Source: Paenibacillus sp. MMS18-CY102
GTDB taxonomy: Bacteria > Bacillota > Bacilli > Paenibacillales > Paenibacillaceae
DNA length: 64,000 nt
Direction of reading: 5' to 3'
Assembly (NCBI RefSeq): GCF_009789195.1
Contig: NZ_WSTC01000001.1
Location: 62,001 to 126,000, forward strand
Shown: one piece after another, positions 53,830-63,469 of the stretch
How the letters are laid out: each line of letters starts with the position of its first letter
How positions within the stretch are numbered: the stretch's first letter is position 1
Position numbers and translations under genes: made by a program
The notes under the pieces: generated by a model
What the model was told of the DNA's origin: nothing
Databases searched by the model: none
The model's input: only the letters and a program-made list of their open reading frames with translations

Positions 53830-54234
53830 CTATTTAATCCTTGTCTGTTCCGCCTGGCGAAGCGATTCCGCAATGCCAAGCAACTCCGATTTATGGCGGC
53901 TATCATCTGGCAATGCTTTTACACAAGCCTCTAGCCCATCCATCGCGCGCCGCAATGTCTCATGTCGGGTTAGAAGCCCAAGCTTGGCTTCGTACCCTTC
54001 CAATACCGTCTGCGCACGCTTTATATGTTCATATACCGCTTGGCGGCTAATGCCGAAGTCAGCCGCAATCTCGCCAAGCGAAAAATCTTCAATAAAGTAT
54101 TGCATAAGAAACGTCCGTTGTTTATCCGTCAGTAACGGCTCGTAAAAATCAAACAGCAGGTTAATGCGGTTCGTTTTATCGAGCGCATCCGGTCCACCGC
54201 TAGTCACGGGCACGTCCCCTTCCGTCAAGTACAA
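53830..54234 (-). CDS. ylxM: YlxM family helix-turn-helix protein
   Basis: The 134-residue protein has a sigma-70 region 4-like HTH: LTDKQRTFLMQYFIEDFSLG and AADFGISRQAVYEHIKR. YlxM stimulates the SRP GTPase cycle in some Firmicutes. The tail beyond residue 90 is longer than in most family members and helical. Confidence 0.93.
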   Translation of the reverse strand: MYLTEGDVPVTSGGPDALDKTNRINLLFDFYEPLLTDKQRTFLMQYFIEDFSLGEIAADFGISRQAVYEHIKRAQTVLEGYEAKLGLLTRHETLRRAMDGLEACVKALPDDSRHKSELLGIAESLRQAEQTRIK

Positions 54235-54261
54235 CGCCTTGACACTGTATCAACTTCCCTT

Positions 54262-54290
54262 ATGGTACAGGATGCTTGTGCCGGTGTCAA
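54262..54290 (-). promoter_or_regulatory. Sigma-A promoter for ylxM-ffh-rpsP-khpA
   Basis: On the minus strand a consensus TTGACA (54285-54290) is followed after 17 bp by TACCAT (54262-54267; 4 of 6). Transcription would start about 20 bases before the ylxM ATG. It lies in the 117-bp gap after ftsY, which also has a CTTGCC/GGCAAG hairpin at 54328-54350. Confidence 0.7.
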
Positions 54291-54351
54291 GCTTTTGTCC
54301 TTGTCAGGCAAAAAATCTGTTCACGAACCTTGCCTATTCTGGGAAGGCAAG

Positions 54352-55347
54352 CTAGGCTTGTTCTTCCTCATCCTTCTTCTGGATCAGCCCAGCGAATAAA
54401 GCATGGACGAATTGATCCGAATCGAATTGCTGCAGGTCGTCCATTTTTTCGCCAAGCCCTACGAGTTTGACCGGAAGGTTCAGCTCATTGCGAATGGCAA
54501 TAATAATGCCGCCTTTTGCCGTACCGTCAAGCTTCGTGAGCACAAGGCCTGTAACACCGCTCTTCTCGCCAAACAGCTTCGCTTGGCTAAGCGCATTTTG
54601 CCCCGTCGTCGCATCCAACACAAGAAGAACCTCATGCGGTGCGGTCGGCACTTCACGCTGGATAACACGGAAAATTTTGTTCAGCTCATCCATCAGGTTT
54701 GTTTTATTTTGCAGCCGTCCTGCCGTATCGCATAGGAGCACGTCAACGCCACGTTGTTTGGCCGCTTGCACAGCATCATACATAACCGCTGCTGGGTCCG
54801 CGCCTGCGCTTTGTTTGATAACGTCTACGCCAACGCGCTGTCCCCATACTTCCAACTGCTCAATCGCCCCTGCACGGAACGTATCGCCAGCCGCAAGAAG
54901 TACGCTCTTTCCTTCTGATTTGAACTTGTGTGCCAGCTTGCCGATCGTCGTCGTTTTGCCTACACCGTTGACGCCAACGAACAAAATGACCGTCATCCCG
55001 CTCTCTGCCATGCGAAGCTCAGGATCATCAACGCCCTTAAGAATCTCAACGAGCTTCTCCGAAAGCACAGGCTGGAGATCAGATGCGTCTTCGATCTTTC
55101 TCGCTTTCACTTCTGCACGCAAATCGTCGATCAGCTGCATGACCGTGTTCACGCCAACGTCCGCCCCGATCAGAATTTCTTCCAATTCCTCAAAGAATGC
55201 CTCATCAATTTTTTTGCGGCGCGTGATGAGCTCTTCTACCTTTTCAACGATCGCCGTGCGGGTCTTCGCGAGACCGTCTTTAAATATGTTCGTTACTGCC
55301 TCCGTCTTGGAAGCAATCGTTTCTTTTAATCGTTTAAAAAAGCTCAT
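54352..55347 (-). CDS. ftsY: SRP receptor FtsY
   Basis: The 331-residue protein has the short N-terminal region of Gram-positive FtsY, N domain, and G domain with G1 at 125-132 (GVNGVGKT), DTAGRLQNKTN and TKLDGTAKGG. It receives Ffh-ribosome complexes at the membrane. It begins 47 bases after the smc stop. Confidence 0.98.
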   Translation of the reverse strand: MSFFKRLKETIASKTEAVTNIFKDGLAKTRTAIVEKVEELITRRKKIDEAFFEELEEILIGADVGVNTVMQLIDDLRAEVKARKIEDASDLQPVLSEKLVEILKGVDDPELRMAESGMTVILFVGVNGVGKTTTIGKLAHKFKSEGKSVLLAAGDTFRAGAIEQLEVWGQRVGVDVIKQSAGADPAAVMYDAVQAAKQRGVDVLLCDTAGRLQNKTNLMDELNKIFRVIQREVPTAPHEVLLVLDATTGQNALSQAKLFGEKSGVTGLVLTKLDGTAKGGIIIAIRNELNLPVKLVGLGEKMDDLQQFDSDQFVHALFAGLIQKKDEEEQA

Positions 55348-55394
55348 ATCATGCCGTCCCTTTCCACATTCCGAGTCTATTCTTTTTCTATTTC

Positions 55395-58300
55395 CTAAGC
55401 CGATGCGACCTCTTCATCTGCGAACTCCTCGTCCTCTAGCCGCACGGAAACGAGCTTGGAAACGCCGCCCTCTTCCATCGTTACGCCATAAAGCACATCC
55501 GCTTCTTCCATCGTGCCCTTGCGATGAGTAACGACGATAAACTGCGTCAAGTGCGAGAACTCACGCAAATATTGGGCAAAACGAGCCACGTTCGCTTCAT
55601 CCAACGCCGCCTCAACCTCGTCAAGCACGCAGAATGGCACAGGCTTAACCTGCAAAATCGCAAACAATAACGCAATCGCTGTAAGTGCACGCTCACCGCC
55701 AGACAATAGCTGCAAGTTTTGAAGCTTCTTGCCCGGTGGCTGTGCCACAATATCAATGCCCGTATCGAGAATACGGTCTGGCTCCGCCAAAATCAAGTCT
55801 GCCCGGCCTCCGCCGAACAGCTTCGCAAATACGACAACAAAATGCGTACGTATCGCCTCGAACGTCATGCGGAAACGTTTAGACATCTCATCGTCCATCT
55901 CACGGATGACTTGGTAAAGGGTCGTCTTCGCATCAATGAGGTCATTGCGCTGCGTATCCAAAAACTCGTACCGTTCCTTCACCCGTTGATACTCTTCGAT
56001 CGCGCCGAGATTCACATCGCCTAAGGCTGAAATTTGGCGCTTCAGGTCGCGAACCGCTTGCTGGGCTGCTGGGACATCCTCAGGGACAGGATATCGCTCT
56101 TTGGCAAGCTCGTAGCTCAGCTCGTACTCCTCGCTCAGCTTGCGAAGAAGGTTGTCCAGCTCCACATCCAGCCGATTCACGGCGATTTCCGTTTGCCGCA
56201 TCTTATCTTCGGTCTCTCGGAGCATGTTCCGCTGTTCCTTCGTCTCGCTTTCGCCATCTTCGAGCCCTCTGACCATCTGGGCGCGCTCAGCACGCATGAA
56301 GTCTGTCCGTTCCGCACAGCCATCTTTTTTGAGCTTCAAATCATTCAACTGCTCAATTTGCCCTACGGTTTCCTCCGTGTGGCGTTCCTCATCTTCCTTC
56401 AACTGGGCTTGGATGCCCCGCATCGCCGACAACTCTTGCTTCGCACGATTAATATCGACTCGAATTCTCGCAGCCTGGTCTTCCAGCGAGAATTTCTCTT
56501 GCTCGGTTTTCGCCGCCAAAATTTTCAAATCCGTCAGCTGGCCTTGAAGCTCCTCGCGTGCTGATTCCGACGCTTTGCGCCGAACTTCAGCCTCTTGGAT
56601 GAGTTGCTGAAGCTCCGCCTCACGAGCAGTCAATTCCACCAACCGCGCTCGCGCAGCTTCCGCTGCTGCGGTCAAATCCTGCTGTTCGGTCAGTTGCCCG
56701 CTGCGGTCCATGCTATGAACCTCTAACTGCTCTTGAAGCAGTGCCAACTGCTTGTCGATTTGTTGAAGCTCGGATTTCAAGTGCTGCTCTTCAATTCGGA
56801 AGCGCTCGCCTTGTGCACGCAATTCTTCAATATCTTGGCCACGAATCGACTGTTCCTTGCGAAGGTCGGACAGCTGCAGCCGCAGTTTATCGACTTGCCG
56901 CTCCGATTCTTTGATCTCCTCATCCATCTGCTCAATTTGCCGTTGGCGCCCGAGCAAGCTAGCGCCTTTCTTCTGCAAGCTGCCGCCTGTCATTGAGCCG
57001 CCAGCATTGACGATATCGCCCTCAAGCGTTACAACACGGAACCGATATTGGCATTTGGAGGCGATACGATTGGCTTGCTCTAGCGTCTCTGCAATGAGTA
57101 CATTGCCGAGCAAATTCGCGACGATCGCTTCATATTTGCTATCACATGACACGAGATCTGCTGCTACCCCAACAAAACCTTCAACAGAAGAGAATTGCCG
57201 GCGGTCAGCCTCTGAGACATGCCGTCCACGAATGACGTCAAGCGGCAAGAATGTCGCTCTGCCCAGTTGGCGCTGCTTAAGGAATGCAATCGCTGCGCGT
57301 GCTGTCGCTTCATTTTCCATGACAACATGCTGTAGCGCACCGCTCAATGCTGTCTCAACCGCCATCTCGATCCGTTCAGGAACACGCATCAGCTCCGCAA
57401 CCGCTCCATGTACACCGCTTAAGCCACCTTGCGGCTTGCGGGCTGCCTTTAGCACCTCTCGAACGCCGTGCATAAAGCCATCGAGCGCATCCTGCATTTC
57501 TTTCATCGTATCCCGGCGCGCTACGAGCGCATCTAGACGTTGCTCCCATTTGCGAACGGTCTGTTGCGTCTCTTCAAGCAGCTTGCCCGAGGACTGGGAA
57601 CGCTGGCTCTCTTCCATGTAACGGGACTTCGCTTTGTTTAGTGACTCCAGCGTAAATTCCAGCCGCTCAGATAACTCCTCGCGTTTGGCGCTTAGTTCTG
57701 CTTGCTGTTGTGACCATTTGGCCTCTTCGTCACCTAACCGGTCCATTTTGCGCTTAACAGATTCTTGCTGCTGCTCACAATAACGAATTTCATTGCGTGC
57801 TTGAGACATAGCACTCAAAACATCGAGCAGCTCCGTCTTCAGCGTCTCTTCCGCCTCTTGGCCAGTCCCGCCAACCGCGCCAATAAGCTGTTCCTCCTCT
57901 TGGACAAGCTGCTCGCGAAGACGAGCCGTCTGCTCTTCCAAAACAGCCACTTTGGCACGGTAGTCAGCTTCTTCCTTCATTAACGCAACAATGCGCTCGT
58001 CCAAAGAAGCGGCTGATTCTTCCATCTGCCGTTTATTCTGCTCTTGGTTACGCTTCCGTTCCTTCAAAACTTCGCCATAACCCTCGCATTTCTCATATTC
58101 CTCGCTCAGTTGGAGCATCAATTCATGCAATTGGTCTAGCTCTGCCTCAATCTCGCGAAGGCGATGGCGATCCTTCTCTAGCAACGCATCATGCTTGCTT
58201 ACAACAGACGCATAAGTTAAGCGTTCTTTCTCTAGCTCAGCAAGCTTAGCCGTCGCTTCATTCCATGACGTATGTACCGTCTCGATCTGGTGAACATACA

Positions 58301-58985
58301 TAGAAATCTCTTGCGTCTGCAATTGTTCGCGCAACGATTTATAACGAATCGCTTTCTCCGATTGCGCACGCAGTGGCTCAACCTGATCTTCAAGCTCAGA
58401 GACTAAGTCATGAATACGAAGCAAGTTTTGCTCCGTCTCATCTAGCTTGCGCTGCGCCTCCCGCTTACGCGATTTGAACTTCACAATGCCAGATGCCTCT
58501 TCAAATATGCCCCGGCGGTCTTCGGAACGCGTACTTAAAATTTCTTCGATCCTGCCCTGGCCGATAATCGAGTAAGCTTCCTTCCCGATCCCGGTATCCA
58601 TGAACAACTCCGTAATATCTTTCAGCCGGCATGGCTGCTTGTTGATCATATACTCACTATCGCCGCTGCGATGAACACGCCTTGTAACCGTAACTTCATC
58701 ATATTCAAGAGGAAGAGCATTATCGCCATTATCTAACGTTAATGAAACCTCTCCGAAGTTAACCGCTTTTCGGGCATCACTGCCGGCGAAAATGATATCT
58801 TCCATTTTGCCGCCGCGCAAGCTTTTAGCGCTTTGTTCGCCTAGCACCCATCGGATGCCATCCGAAATATTGCTCTTGCCGCTGCCATTTGGTCCTACGA
58901 CGGCTGTAATGCCGCGTACGAACTCCATTTCTGTTTTGTCGGCAAACGACTTAAATCCAGCTAATTCAATCCGTTTCAGGAACAT
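55395..58985 (-). CDS. smc: Chromosome partition protein Smc
   Basis: The 1196-residue protein has the N-terminal ATPase head with Walker A at 31-38 (GPNGSGKS), two long coiled coils (about 170-510 and 670-1030), the hinge (about 520-660, with the NAGGSMTGGS motif), and the C-terminal head with LSGGERALTAIALLFA and Walker B CVLDEVEAALDEANV. With ScpAB it loads at parS and organises the chromosome. Typical length. Confidence 0.98.
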   Translation of the reverse strand: MFLKRIELAGFKSFADKTEMEFVRGITAVVGPNGSGKSNISDGIRWVLGEQSAKSLRGGKMEDIIFAGSDARKAVNFGEVSLTLDNGDNALPLEYDEVTVTRRVHRSGDSEYMINKQPCRLKDITELFMDTGIGKEAYSIIGQGRIEEILSTRSEDRRGIFEEASGIVKFKSRKREAQRKLDETEQNLLRIHDLVSELEDQVEPLRAQSEKAIRYKSLREQLQTQEISMYVHQIETVHTSWNEATAKLAELEKERLTYASVVSKHDALLEKDRHRLREIEAELDQLHELMLQLSEEYEKCEGYGEVLKERKRNQEQNKRQMEESAASLDERIVALMKEEADYRAKVAVLEEQTARLREQLVQEEEQLIGAVGGTGQEAEETLKTELLDVLSAMSQARNEIRYCEQQQESVKRKMDRLGDEEAKWSQQQAELSAKREELSERLEFTLESLNKAKSRYMEESQRSQSSGKLLEETQQTVRKWEQRLDALVARRDTMKEMQDALDGFMHGVREVLKAARKPQGGLSGVHGAVAELMRVPERIEMAVETALSGALQHVVMENEATARAAIAFLKQRQLGRATFLPLDVIRGRHVSEADRRQFSSVEGFVGVAADLVSCDSKYEAIVANLLGNVLIAETLEQANRIASKCQYRFRVVTLEGDIVNAGGSMTGGSLQKKGASLLGRQRQIEQMDEEIKESERQVDKLRLQLSDLRKEQSIRGQDIEELRAQGERFRIEEQHLKSELQQIDKQLALLQEQLEVHSMDRSGQLTEQQDLTAAAEAARARLVELTAREAELQQLIQEAEVRRKASESAREELQGQLTDLKILAAKTEQEKFSLEDQAARIRVDINRAKQELSAMRGIQAQLKEDEERHTEETVGQIEQLNDLKLKKDGCAERTDFMRAERAQMVRGLEDGESETKEQRNMLRETEDKMRQTEIAVNRLDVELDNLLRKLSEEYELSYELAKERYPVPEDVPAAQQAVRDLKRQISALGDVNLGAIEEYQRVKERYEFLDTQRNDLIDAKTTLYQVIREMDDEMSKRFRMTFEAIRTHFVVVFAKLFGGGRADLILAEPDRILDTGIDIVAQPPGKKLQNLQLLSGGERALTAIALLFAILQVKPVPFCVLDEVEAALDEANVARFAQYLREFSHLTQFIVVTHRKGTMEEADVLYGVTMEEGGVSKLVSVRLEDEEFADEEVASA

Positions 58986-59009
58986 GTTCTCCCGTTCACC
59001 TCATCGACT

Positions 59010-59038
59010 ATTGTACCATATTGCAGAAGAAAGGTCAG
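59010..59038 (-). promoter_or_regulatory. Extended -10 sigma-A promoter for smc-ftsY
   Basis: On the minus strand TACAAT (59010-59015; 5 of 6) is preceded by TGG (extended -10), and CTGACC (59033-59038; 4 of 6) lies 17 bp upstream. It lies after the rnc terminator and leaves a leader of about 20 bases. Confidence 0.6.
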
Positions 59039-59065
59039 GACTATGCCTATGGTTCACCGCCCATC

Positions 59066-59106
59066 AAAAAACCGCTCCTCTATATCCACAAGGGCTAGAG
59101 AGCGGT
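59066..59106 (-). terminator. Rho-independent terminator after rnc
   Basis: ACCGCTC (59071-59077) pairs with GAGCGGT (59100-59106), extended by four inner pairs past a bulge, and is followed by six U residues on the minus strand. It lies 100 bases after rnc and before the smc promoter. Confidence 0.82.
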
Positions 59107-59155
59107 ATTCTGCAGTTGGCCGCATAGCCGCTGAAAAAGGGATGCCATACACGAA

Positions 59156-59190
59156 GCGCCGCGGCAGCATAACCTATGCTGCCGCGGCGC
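59156..59190 (-). other. Perfect 16-bp GC-rich hairpin just after rnc
   Basis: A fully complementary 16-bp stem (59156-59171 with 59175-59190) with a 3-base loop lies 15 bases after the rnc stop. The core is GCCGCGGCAGC. No U-run follows directly. It could be a transcription pause, an mRNA stabiliser, or a substrate of RNase III itself. Confidence 0.75.
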
Positions 59191-59205
59191 CCTAATCATC
59201 ACTTC

Positions 59206-59904
59206 TTAGCTTTCCTGCTCAAGCTTCAAGCAAGCTGCTTCAGCTGATCGCTGTTCTGCTTCCTTCTTCGTCCGGCCAACGCCTACGCCATACGGCTGGT
59301 CACCGATCCGCACTTCAACGACGAATTCGCGATCATGCGCTGGTCCGCGCTCCTCGGCAATCCGGTATTCCACCGTGCCAAGCGTACCGTGCTGCGCTTT
59401 CTCTTGCAGCTTCGACTTGAAGTCTTTCACTAGCAAGGAGCCATTCTCCTCGATCTGAGGAAAAACACGCTCGGTCAAAAACAGCCTTACACGGTCTAGT
59501 CCTTGATCCAGATACACAGCCCCTACGAACGCCTCGAACAGGTCGGCAAGCAGCGCAGGACGATGTCGCCCTCCTAGCTGCTCCTCGCCTCGGCCAAGAA
59601 GCACACATGCTCCAAGCCCTAGCAGGTCGGCAAAACGTGCAAGCGATGGCTCACAAACGATCGACGCACGCATGCGGGTCAGCTCACCCTCTGGCCGATT
59701 CGGATAGGTAAGAAACAAATGTTCAGAAACCAACAGCTGGAGTACAGCATCCCCGAGGAATTCCAATCGCTCATTATCCTCAATCGGCTTGCCCCTATGT
59801 TCATTCACATATGATGTGTGTGTAAAGGCCTGCCTCAGCAGCCGCGGTTGCCGAAAACGAATCAGCAGCCGTTGCTGTAGCTGGTCAAGCGCATCATGCC
59901 TCAT
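59206..59904 (-). CDS. rnc: Ribonuclease III
   Basis: The 232-residue enzyme has the catalytic signature [10 protein letters not shown] (45-54), [15 protein letters not shown], and a C-terminal double-stranded RNA-binding domain (about 160-230, [10 protein letters not shown] and [15 protein letters not shown]). It processes rRNA precursors and double-stranded mRNA. It overlaps the fabF end by 11 bases. Confidence 0.98.
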   Translation of the reverse strand: MRHDALDQLQQRLLIRFRQPRLLRQAFTHTSYVNEHRGKPIEDNERLEFLGDAVLQLLVSEHLFLTYPNRPEGELTRMRASIVCEPSLARFADLLGLGACVLLGRGEEQLGGRHRPALLADLFEAFVGAVYLDQGLDRVRLFLTERVFPQIEENGSLLVKDFKSKLQEKAQHGTLGTVEYRIAEERGPAHDREFVVEVRIGDQPYGVGVGRTKKEAEQRSAEAACLKLEQES

Positions 59905-61132
59905 ACGCTCTCATCACGATCGACGCATTGTGTCCGCCGAACCCAAACGAGTTGGAGAGGGCTGTCCGAACTGCTGCTTTACGCGGCTTGTTCGGCACAT
60001 AATCGAGATCGCACTCCGGATCCTGATTATCGAGATTGATCGTCGGTGCAATGATGCCATTTTGGATCGTCAACCCTAGAATGACCGCTTCTACGCCGCC
60101 TGCTGCGCCGAGAAGATGCCCGGTCATCGACTTGGTTGAGCTGATCGCAACCTTGTACGCATGATCGCCTAGCGCCTTCTTGACTGCTAACGTTTCAGAA
60201 CGGTCACCTACCGGCGTAGATGTGCCATGTGCATTAATGTAGTCGATCTCTTCTGCCGCGATGCCTGCATCTTTCAAAGCACGCGTCATACAACGTGCTG
60301 CACCGTCCGGATCAGGCTCCGTCATATGATGTGCGTCGCCGCTCATGCCATAGCCGATAACCTCTGCATAAATGTGGGCCCCGCGCTTTAACGCATGCTC
60401 AAGCGACTCAAGCACCAATACGCCTGACCCTTCACCCATAACGAAACCATCGCGGTCTACGTCAAACGGGCGGCTGGCTTTCTCTGGCTCATCGTTCCGC
60501 ACGCTCATCGCGCGCATGGCGCAAAATCCTGCCATCCCCGTAGGCCTGATCGTCGCTTCGGCACCGCCGCATAGCATAACATCGGCATCTCCGCGCTGAA
60601 TCATTTTGTACGAGTCGCCAATGGAGTGGGTACCAGTAGCACACGCTGTTACGGCTGTGCTATTCGGGCCTTTTGCTCCAGTTGCCATTGACACTTGGCC
60701 GGACGCCATATTCGCGATCATCATCGGAATGAAGAATGGGCTAACGCGTTTGGGCCCTTTCTCCAGCAAAATGTTATGTTGATCTTCCCATGTGCCCAAA
60801 CCGCCAATGCCTGATCCGATCATAACGCCTACGCGCTCAGGATCTGCATTCGTACCAATTTCAAGCTTTGCATCTTCAACAGCTTTCTTCGTAGCCGCTA
60901 CAGCAAATTGAACAAAACGGTCCATTTTGCGTGCTTCCTTGCGATCTGCGAACAATTCCGGGTTAAAACCTTTGATCTCTGCAGCGATACGAGTCGGATA
61001 CTCCGATACGTCGAACGCTTCGATAACCGAGACGCCGGATTTGCCTTCCATCAAATTACCCCAAAACTGATCCAGATCGGAGCCGAGCGAGGTCATGACC
61101 CCCATGCCTGTGACAACAACTCTCTGTTTCAT
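59894..61132 (-). CDS. fabF: Beta-ketoacyl-ACP synthase II
   Basis: The 412-residue condensing enzyme has the catalytic Cys164 (TACATGTHS), His302 ([11 protein letters not shown]) and His339 ([13 protein letters not shown]). It elongates acyl-ACP with malonyl-ACP. B. subtilis carries fabF elsewhere, but here it sits between acpP and rnc, an arrangement typical of Paenibacillus and many other bacteria. Confidence 0.97.
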   Translation of the reverse strand: MKQRVVVTGMGVMTSLGSDLDQFWGNLMEGKSGVSVIEAFDVSEYPTRIAAEIKGFNPELFADRKEARKMDRFVQFAVAATKKAVEDAKLEIGTNADPERVGVMIGSGIGGLGTWEDQHNILLEKGPKRVSPFFIPMMIANMASGQVSMATGAKGPNSTAVTACATGTHSIGDSYKMIQRGDADVMLCGGAEATIRPTGMAGFCAMRAMSVRNDEPEKASRPFDVDRDGFVMGEGSGVLVLESLEHALKRGAHIYAEVIGYGMSGDAHHMTEPDPDGAARCMTRALKDAGIAAEEIDYINAHGTSTPVGDRSETLAVKKALGDHAYKVAISSTKSMTGHLLGAAGGVEAVILGLTIQNGIIAPTINLDNQDPECDLDYVPNKPRKAAVRTALSNSFGFGGHNASIVMRAYEA

Positions 61133-61300
61133 TCAGTTCACCTCTACGGACAGCAGTATGAATGGCATGCAAGATAGGCAATGCCATCACAAGCTTTATA
61201 TGTAACGAAAGTTTCAGCCTTCGCTTGCCTTGCCTTGCTTCAATCACGGCTGCTACAGCATGCCGCAAATGCCAACCAAAAAAACGTCAATGATGGAGAG

Positions 61301-61325
61301 AAGTCCCGTTGCAATAACGGGACTT
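61301..61325 (-). other. Perfect 10-bp hairpin between acpP and fabF
   Basis: AAGTCCCGTT (61301-61310) and AACGGGACTT (61316-61325) pair perfectly with a 5-base loop, 7 bases after the acpP stop. The nearest U-run is about 16 bases further on, so classical termination is doubtful. It may stabilise the abundant acpP message, giving acpP a higher level than fabF. Confidence 0.6.
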
Positions 61326-61332
61326 ACGAACC

Positions 61333-61566
61333 TTACGTATGAGATTGTATGTAATTTACTACTTCTCCCACAGTGGTGATTTTCTCTGCATCTTCATCAG
61401 AGATCTCCAAGTCAAACTCGTCTTCTAGCTCCATGACCAACTCGACTACGTCGAGAGAGTCAGCGCCGAGGTCATCCTTGAAGTTCGCTTCGAGCGTAAC
61501 TTCAGCTTCTTCTGCGCCGAGGCGGTCAACGACGATGCGTTTGACACGATCCAATACTTCGGACAT
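61333..61566 (-). CDS. acpP: Acyl carrier protein
   Basis: The 77-residue acidic protein carries the phosphopantetheine attachment Ser37 in the [18 protein letters not shown] helix. It holds acyl intermediates for all the Fab enzymes nearby. The ATG at 61566 (MSEVLDRVK) has GGAGGAGGTGA in front; the frame extends 24 codons upstream without a ribosome binding site. Confidence 0.98.
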   Translation of the reverse strand: MSEVLDRVKRIVVDRLGAEEAEVTLEANFKDDLGADSLDVVELVMELEDEFDLEISDEDAEKITTVGEVVNYIQSHT

Positions 61567-61587
61567 CCGGTTCACCTCCTCCATGGT

Positions 61588-61593
61588 ATTATA
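61588..61593 (-). promoter_or_regulatory. Perfect TATAAT upstream of acpP (-10 candidate)
   Basis: The minus strand has TATAAT at 61588-61593, but no good -35 at 17 bp (TGGTAT). Transcription from it would start within the ribosome binding site, giving a leader of about 15 bases. It may add acpP transcripts to those from upstream fab genes, or be chance. Confidence 0.3.
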
Positions 61594-61660
61594 CGAGAAT
61601 TGCAGACAAAATACCAGAGTAACCGTTTCATATTGCACGGAATTACACTAGCGAAGCACC

Positions 61661-62410
61661 TTACATGTACATGCCACCGTCGATATGAATCGTCTGGCCT
61701 GTCATATAAGAAGCAGCACCTGATGCTAAGAAGCGAACCGCATTGGCAATATCATTCGGCTGCCCAAGGCGTGCAAGCGGAATTTGGCCAACATGATGCG
61801 CCTTAGCCTCATCCGACAGCTTGTCCGTCATATCGGTCTCAATAAACCCTGGCGCAATGCAATTGACAGTAATGCCACGTGATGCCAGCTCGCGAGCTGC
61901 AGACTTCGTTAAACCCATCACGCCGGCTTTCGCTGCAACATAATTGGCCTGCCCAGGATTTCCGAGAGAACCAACAACCGAAGAAATATTAATAATGCGG
62001 CCTGAGCGCTGCTTCATCATTTGGCGAGTAACAGCTTTAATGCCATTGAACACGCCTTTCAGATTCGTTTCGATCACTTGATCGAACTCCTCTTCCTTCA
62101 TGCGCATGATTAAATTATCTCTAGTAATGCCTGCGTTATTCACCAAAATATCAAGCTTGCCGAATTGTTCAATCGTGCTTTTGACAATTCCGTCGAACTC
62201 ATCATACTTTCCTACGTTGCCTTGCACCAGGATTACTTGGCGGCCAAGCGCCTTAATGGCATCGGCCGTCTCCTGTGCAGCAGACTCGCTGCCGGCATAG
62301 TTTACAGCAACATCTGCGCCTGCTTCAGCAAGGGCAATTGCAATCGCTCGCCCTAATCCGCGTGACGCGCCTGTAACGAGTGCGGTTTGACCTTCCAAAC
62401 TTGCGTACAT
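61661..62410 (-). CDS. fabG: 3-oxoacyl-ACP reductase
   Basis: The 249-residue short-chain dehydrogenase has the NADPH motif TGASRGLG (13-20), NNAG (91-94) and the catalytic set Ser144, Tyr157, Lys161 ([21 protein letters not shown] region). It reduces beta-ketoacyl-ACP. The ATG at 62410 follows AGGAGGC; eight more codons are open upstream. Confidence 0.97.
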   Translation of the reverse strand: MYASLEGQTALVTGASRGLGRAIAIALAEAGADVAVNYAGSESAAQETADAIKALGRQVILVQGNVGKYDEFDGIVKSTIEQFGKLDILVNNAGITRDNLIMRMKEEEFDQVIETNLKGVFNGIKAVTRQMMKQRSGRIINISSVVGSLGNPGQANYVAAKAGVMGLTKSAARELASRGITVNCIAPGFIETDMTDKLSDEAKAHHVGQIPLARLGQPNDIANAVRFLASGAASYMTGQTIHIDGGMYM

Positions 62411-62458
62411 CGTATGCCTCCTATCGTACGTCATTTATATGGCATCAAAGCAGAAGCT

Positions 62459-63394
62459 TTAGCCAGCTGGCGTAACAGCCGCCTCTAACGATTCAACACT
62501 GTTAATGGAAATAACAGTTAAACCACGGTCGACTTTTTTGATCAATCCTGCCAGTACGTTGCCCGAACCAATCTCAACGAATGTAGTAACGCCCAAATCG
62601 ACCAGTTTACGAACGGTGTCTTCCCACAAAACCGGTGAATACACTTGTTCGACCAGCAGTTCACGAATGGAGCTTGCCGCCGTAACAGGCTCTGCCGTCA
62701 CGTTAGCGATAACCGGAATCGCTGCATCTTGGAACGAAACGTTGGCTAGCACACCACTCAAACGTTCAGCAGCAGGTTTCATGAGTGAAGAGTGAAACGG
62801 TCCGCTAACTTCAAGCGGGATAACCCGCTTAGCGCCAGCTTCTTTGCCTCTTTCTACGACGCCTTGTACACCTGCAGCCGTACCGGAGATTACAATTTGC
62901 CCAGGGCAGTTCACATTTGCTAGCTCAACAGCGCCAGCCTCTGCCGAAACTGCCGCACATAGCTGCGCTAATGCCTCACGCTCTGCGCCAAGCACTGCTG
63001 CCATCGCGCCAGTGCCGCCAGGAACGGCTTGTTCCATAAATTCACCGCGCGAGCGCACCGTAACTACAGCATCTGCAAACGACATAACGCCCGAAGCGAC
63101 GAGCGCACTATACTCGCCGAGGCTATGCCCTGCTACGTAATCGGGCGTTAGCCCACGGCCTTTCAGCGCTTCAAGCAATGCCACGCTTACCGTTAGAAGT
63201 GCAGGCTGCGTATTGGCTGTCTGCTTGAGCGAATCGTCTGGCCCATTAAAAATAATGCCGCTCAACGAAAAGCCAAGCGCTTCGTCTGCTTGTTCGAAGA
63301 TTTTGCGCGATCCTTCAAACGTTTGAAAAGCATCATGTCCCATCCCGACTGCTTGCGCGCCTTGACCCGGGAATACGAATGCTGTTTTCGTCAT
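62459..63394 (-). CDS. fabD: Malonyl-CoA:ACP transacylase
   Basis: The 311-residue enzyme has the FPGQGAQ start, the nucleophile elbow GHSLGEY with Ser91, the substrate Arg116, and His201 (SGPFHSSLMKP). It moves malonyl from CoA to ACP. It is between fabH and fabG. Confidence 0.97.
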   Translation of the reverse strand: MTKTAFVFPGQGAQAVGMGHDAFQTFEGSRKIFEQADEALGFSLSGIIFNGPDDSLKQTANTQPALLTVSVALLEALKGRGLTPDYVAGHSLGEYSALVASGVMSFADAVVTVRSRGEFMEQAVPGGTGAMAAVLGAEREALAQLCAAVSAEAGAVELANVNCPGQIVISGTAAGVQGVVERGKEAGAKRVIPLEVSGPFHSSLMKPAAERLSGVLANVSFQDAAIPVIANVTAEPVTAASSIRELLVEQVYSPVLWEDTVRKLVDLGVTTFVEIGSGNVLAGLIKKVDRGLTVISINSVESLEAAVTPAG

Positions 63395-63469
63395 TGCCTT
63401 CCTCTGCCCCCTCGTTCTCGCTGCCTCAATTGTTTCGTTACAGAAGCGACTGGTCCCTGCGGGACCTTC

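Noticed and set aside
54467-55531. Plus-strand frame of about 350 codons opposite ftsY and the smc end
   Set aside because: Ser/Arg/Pro-rich mirror of real coding sequence, no ribosome binding site, crosses a gene boundary.
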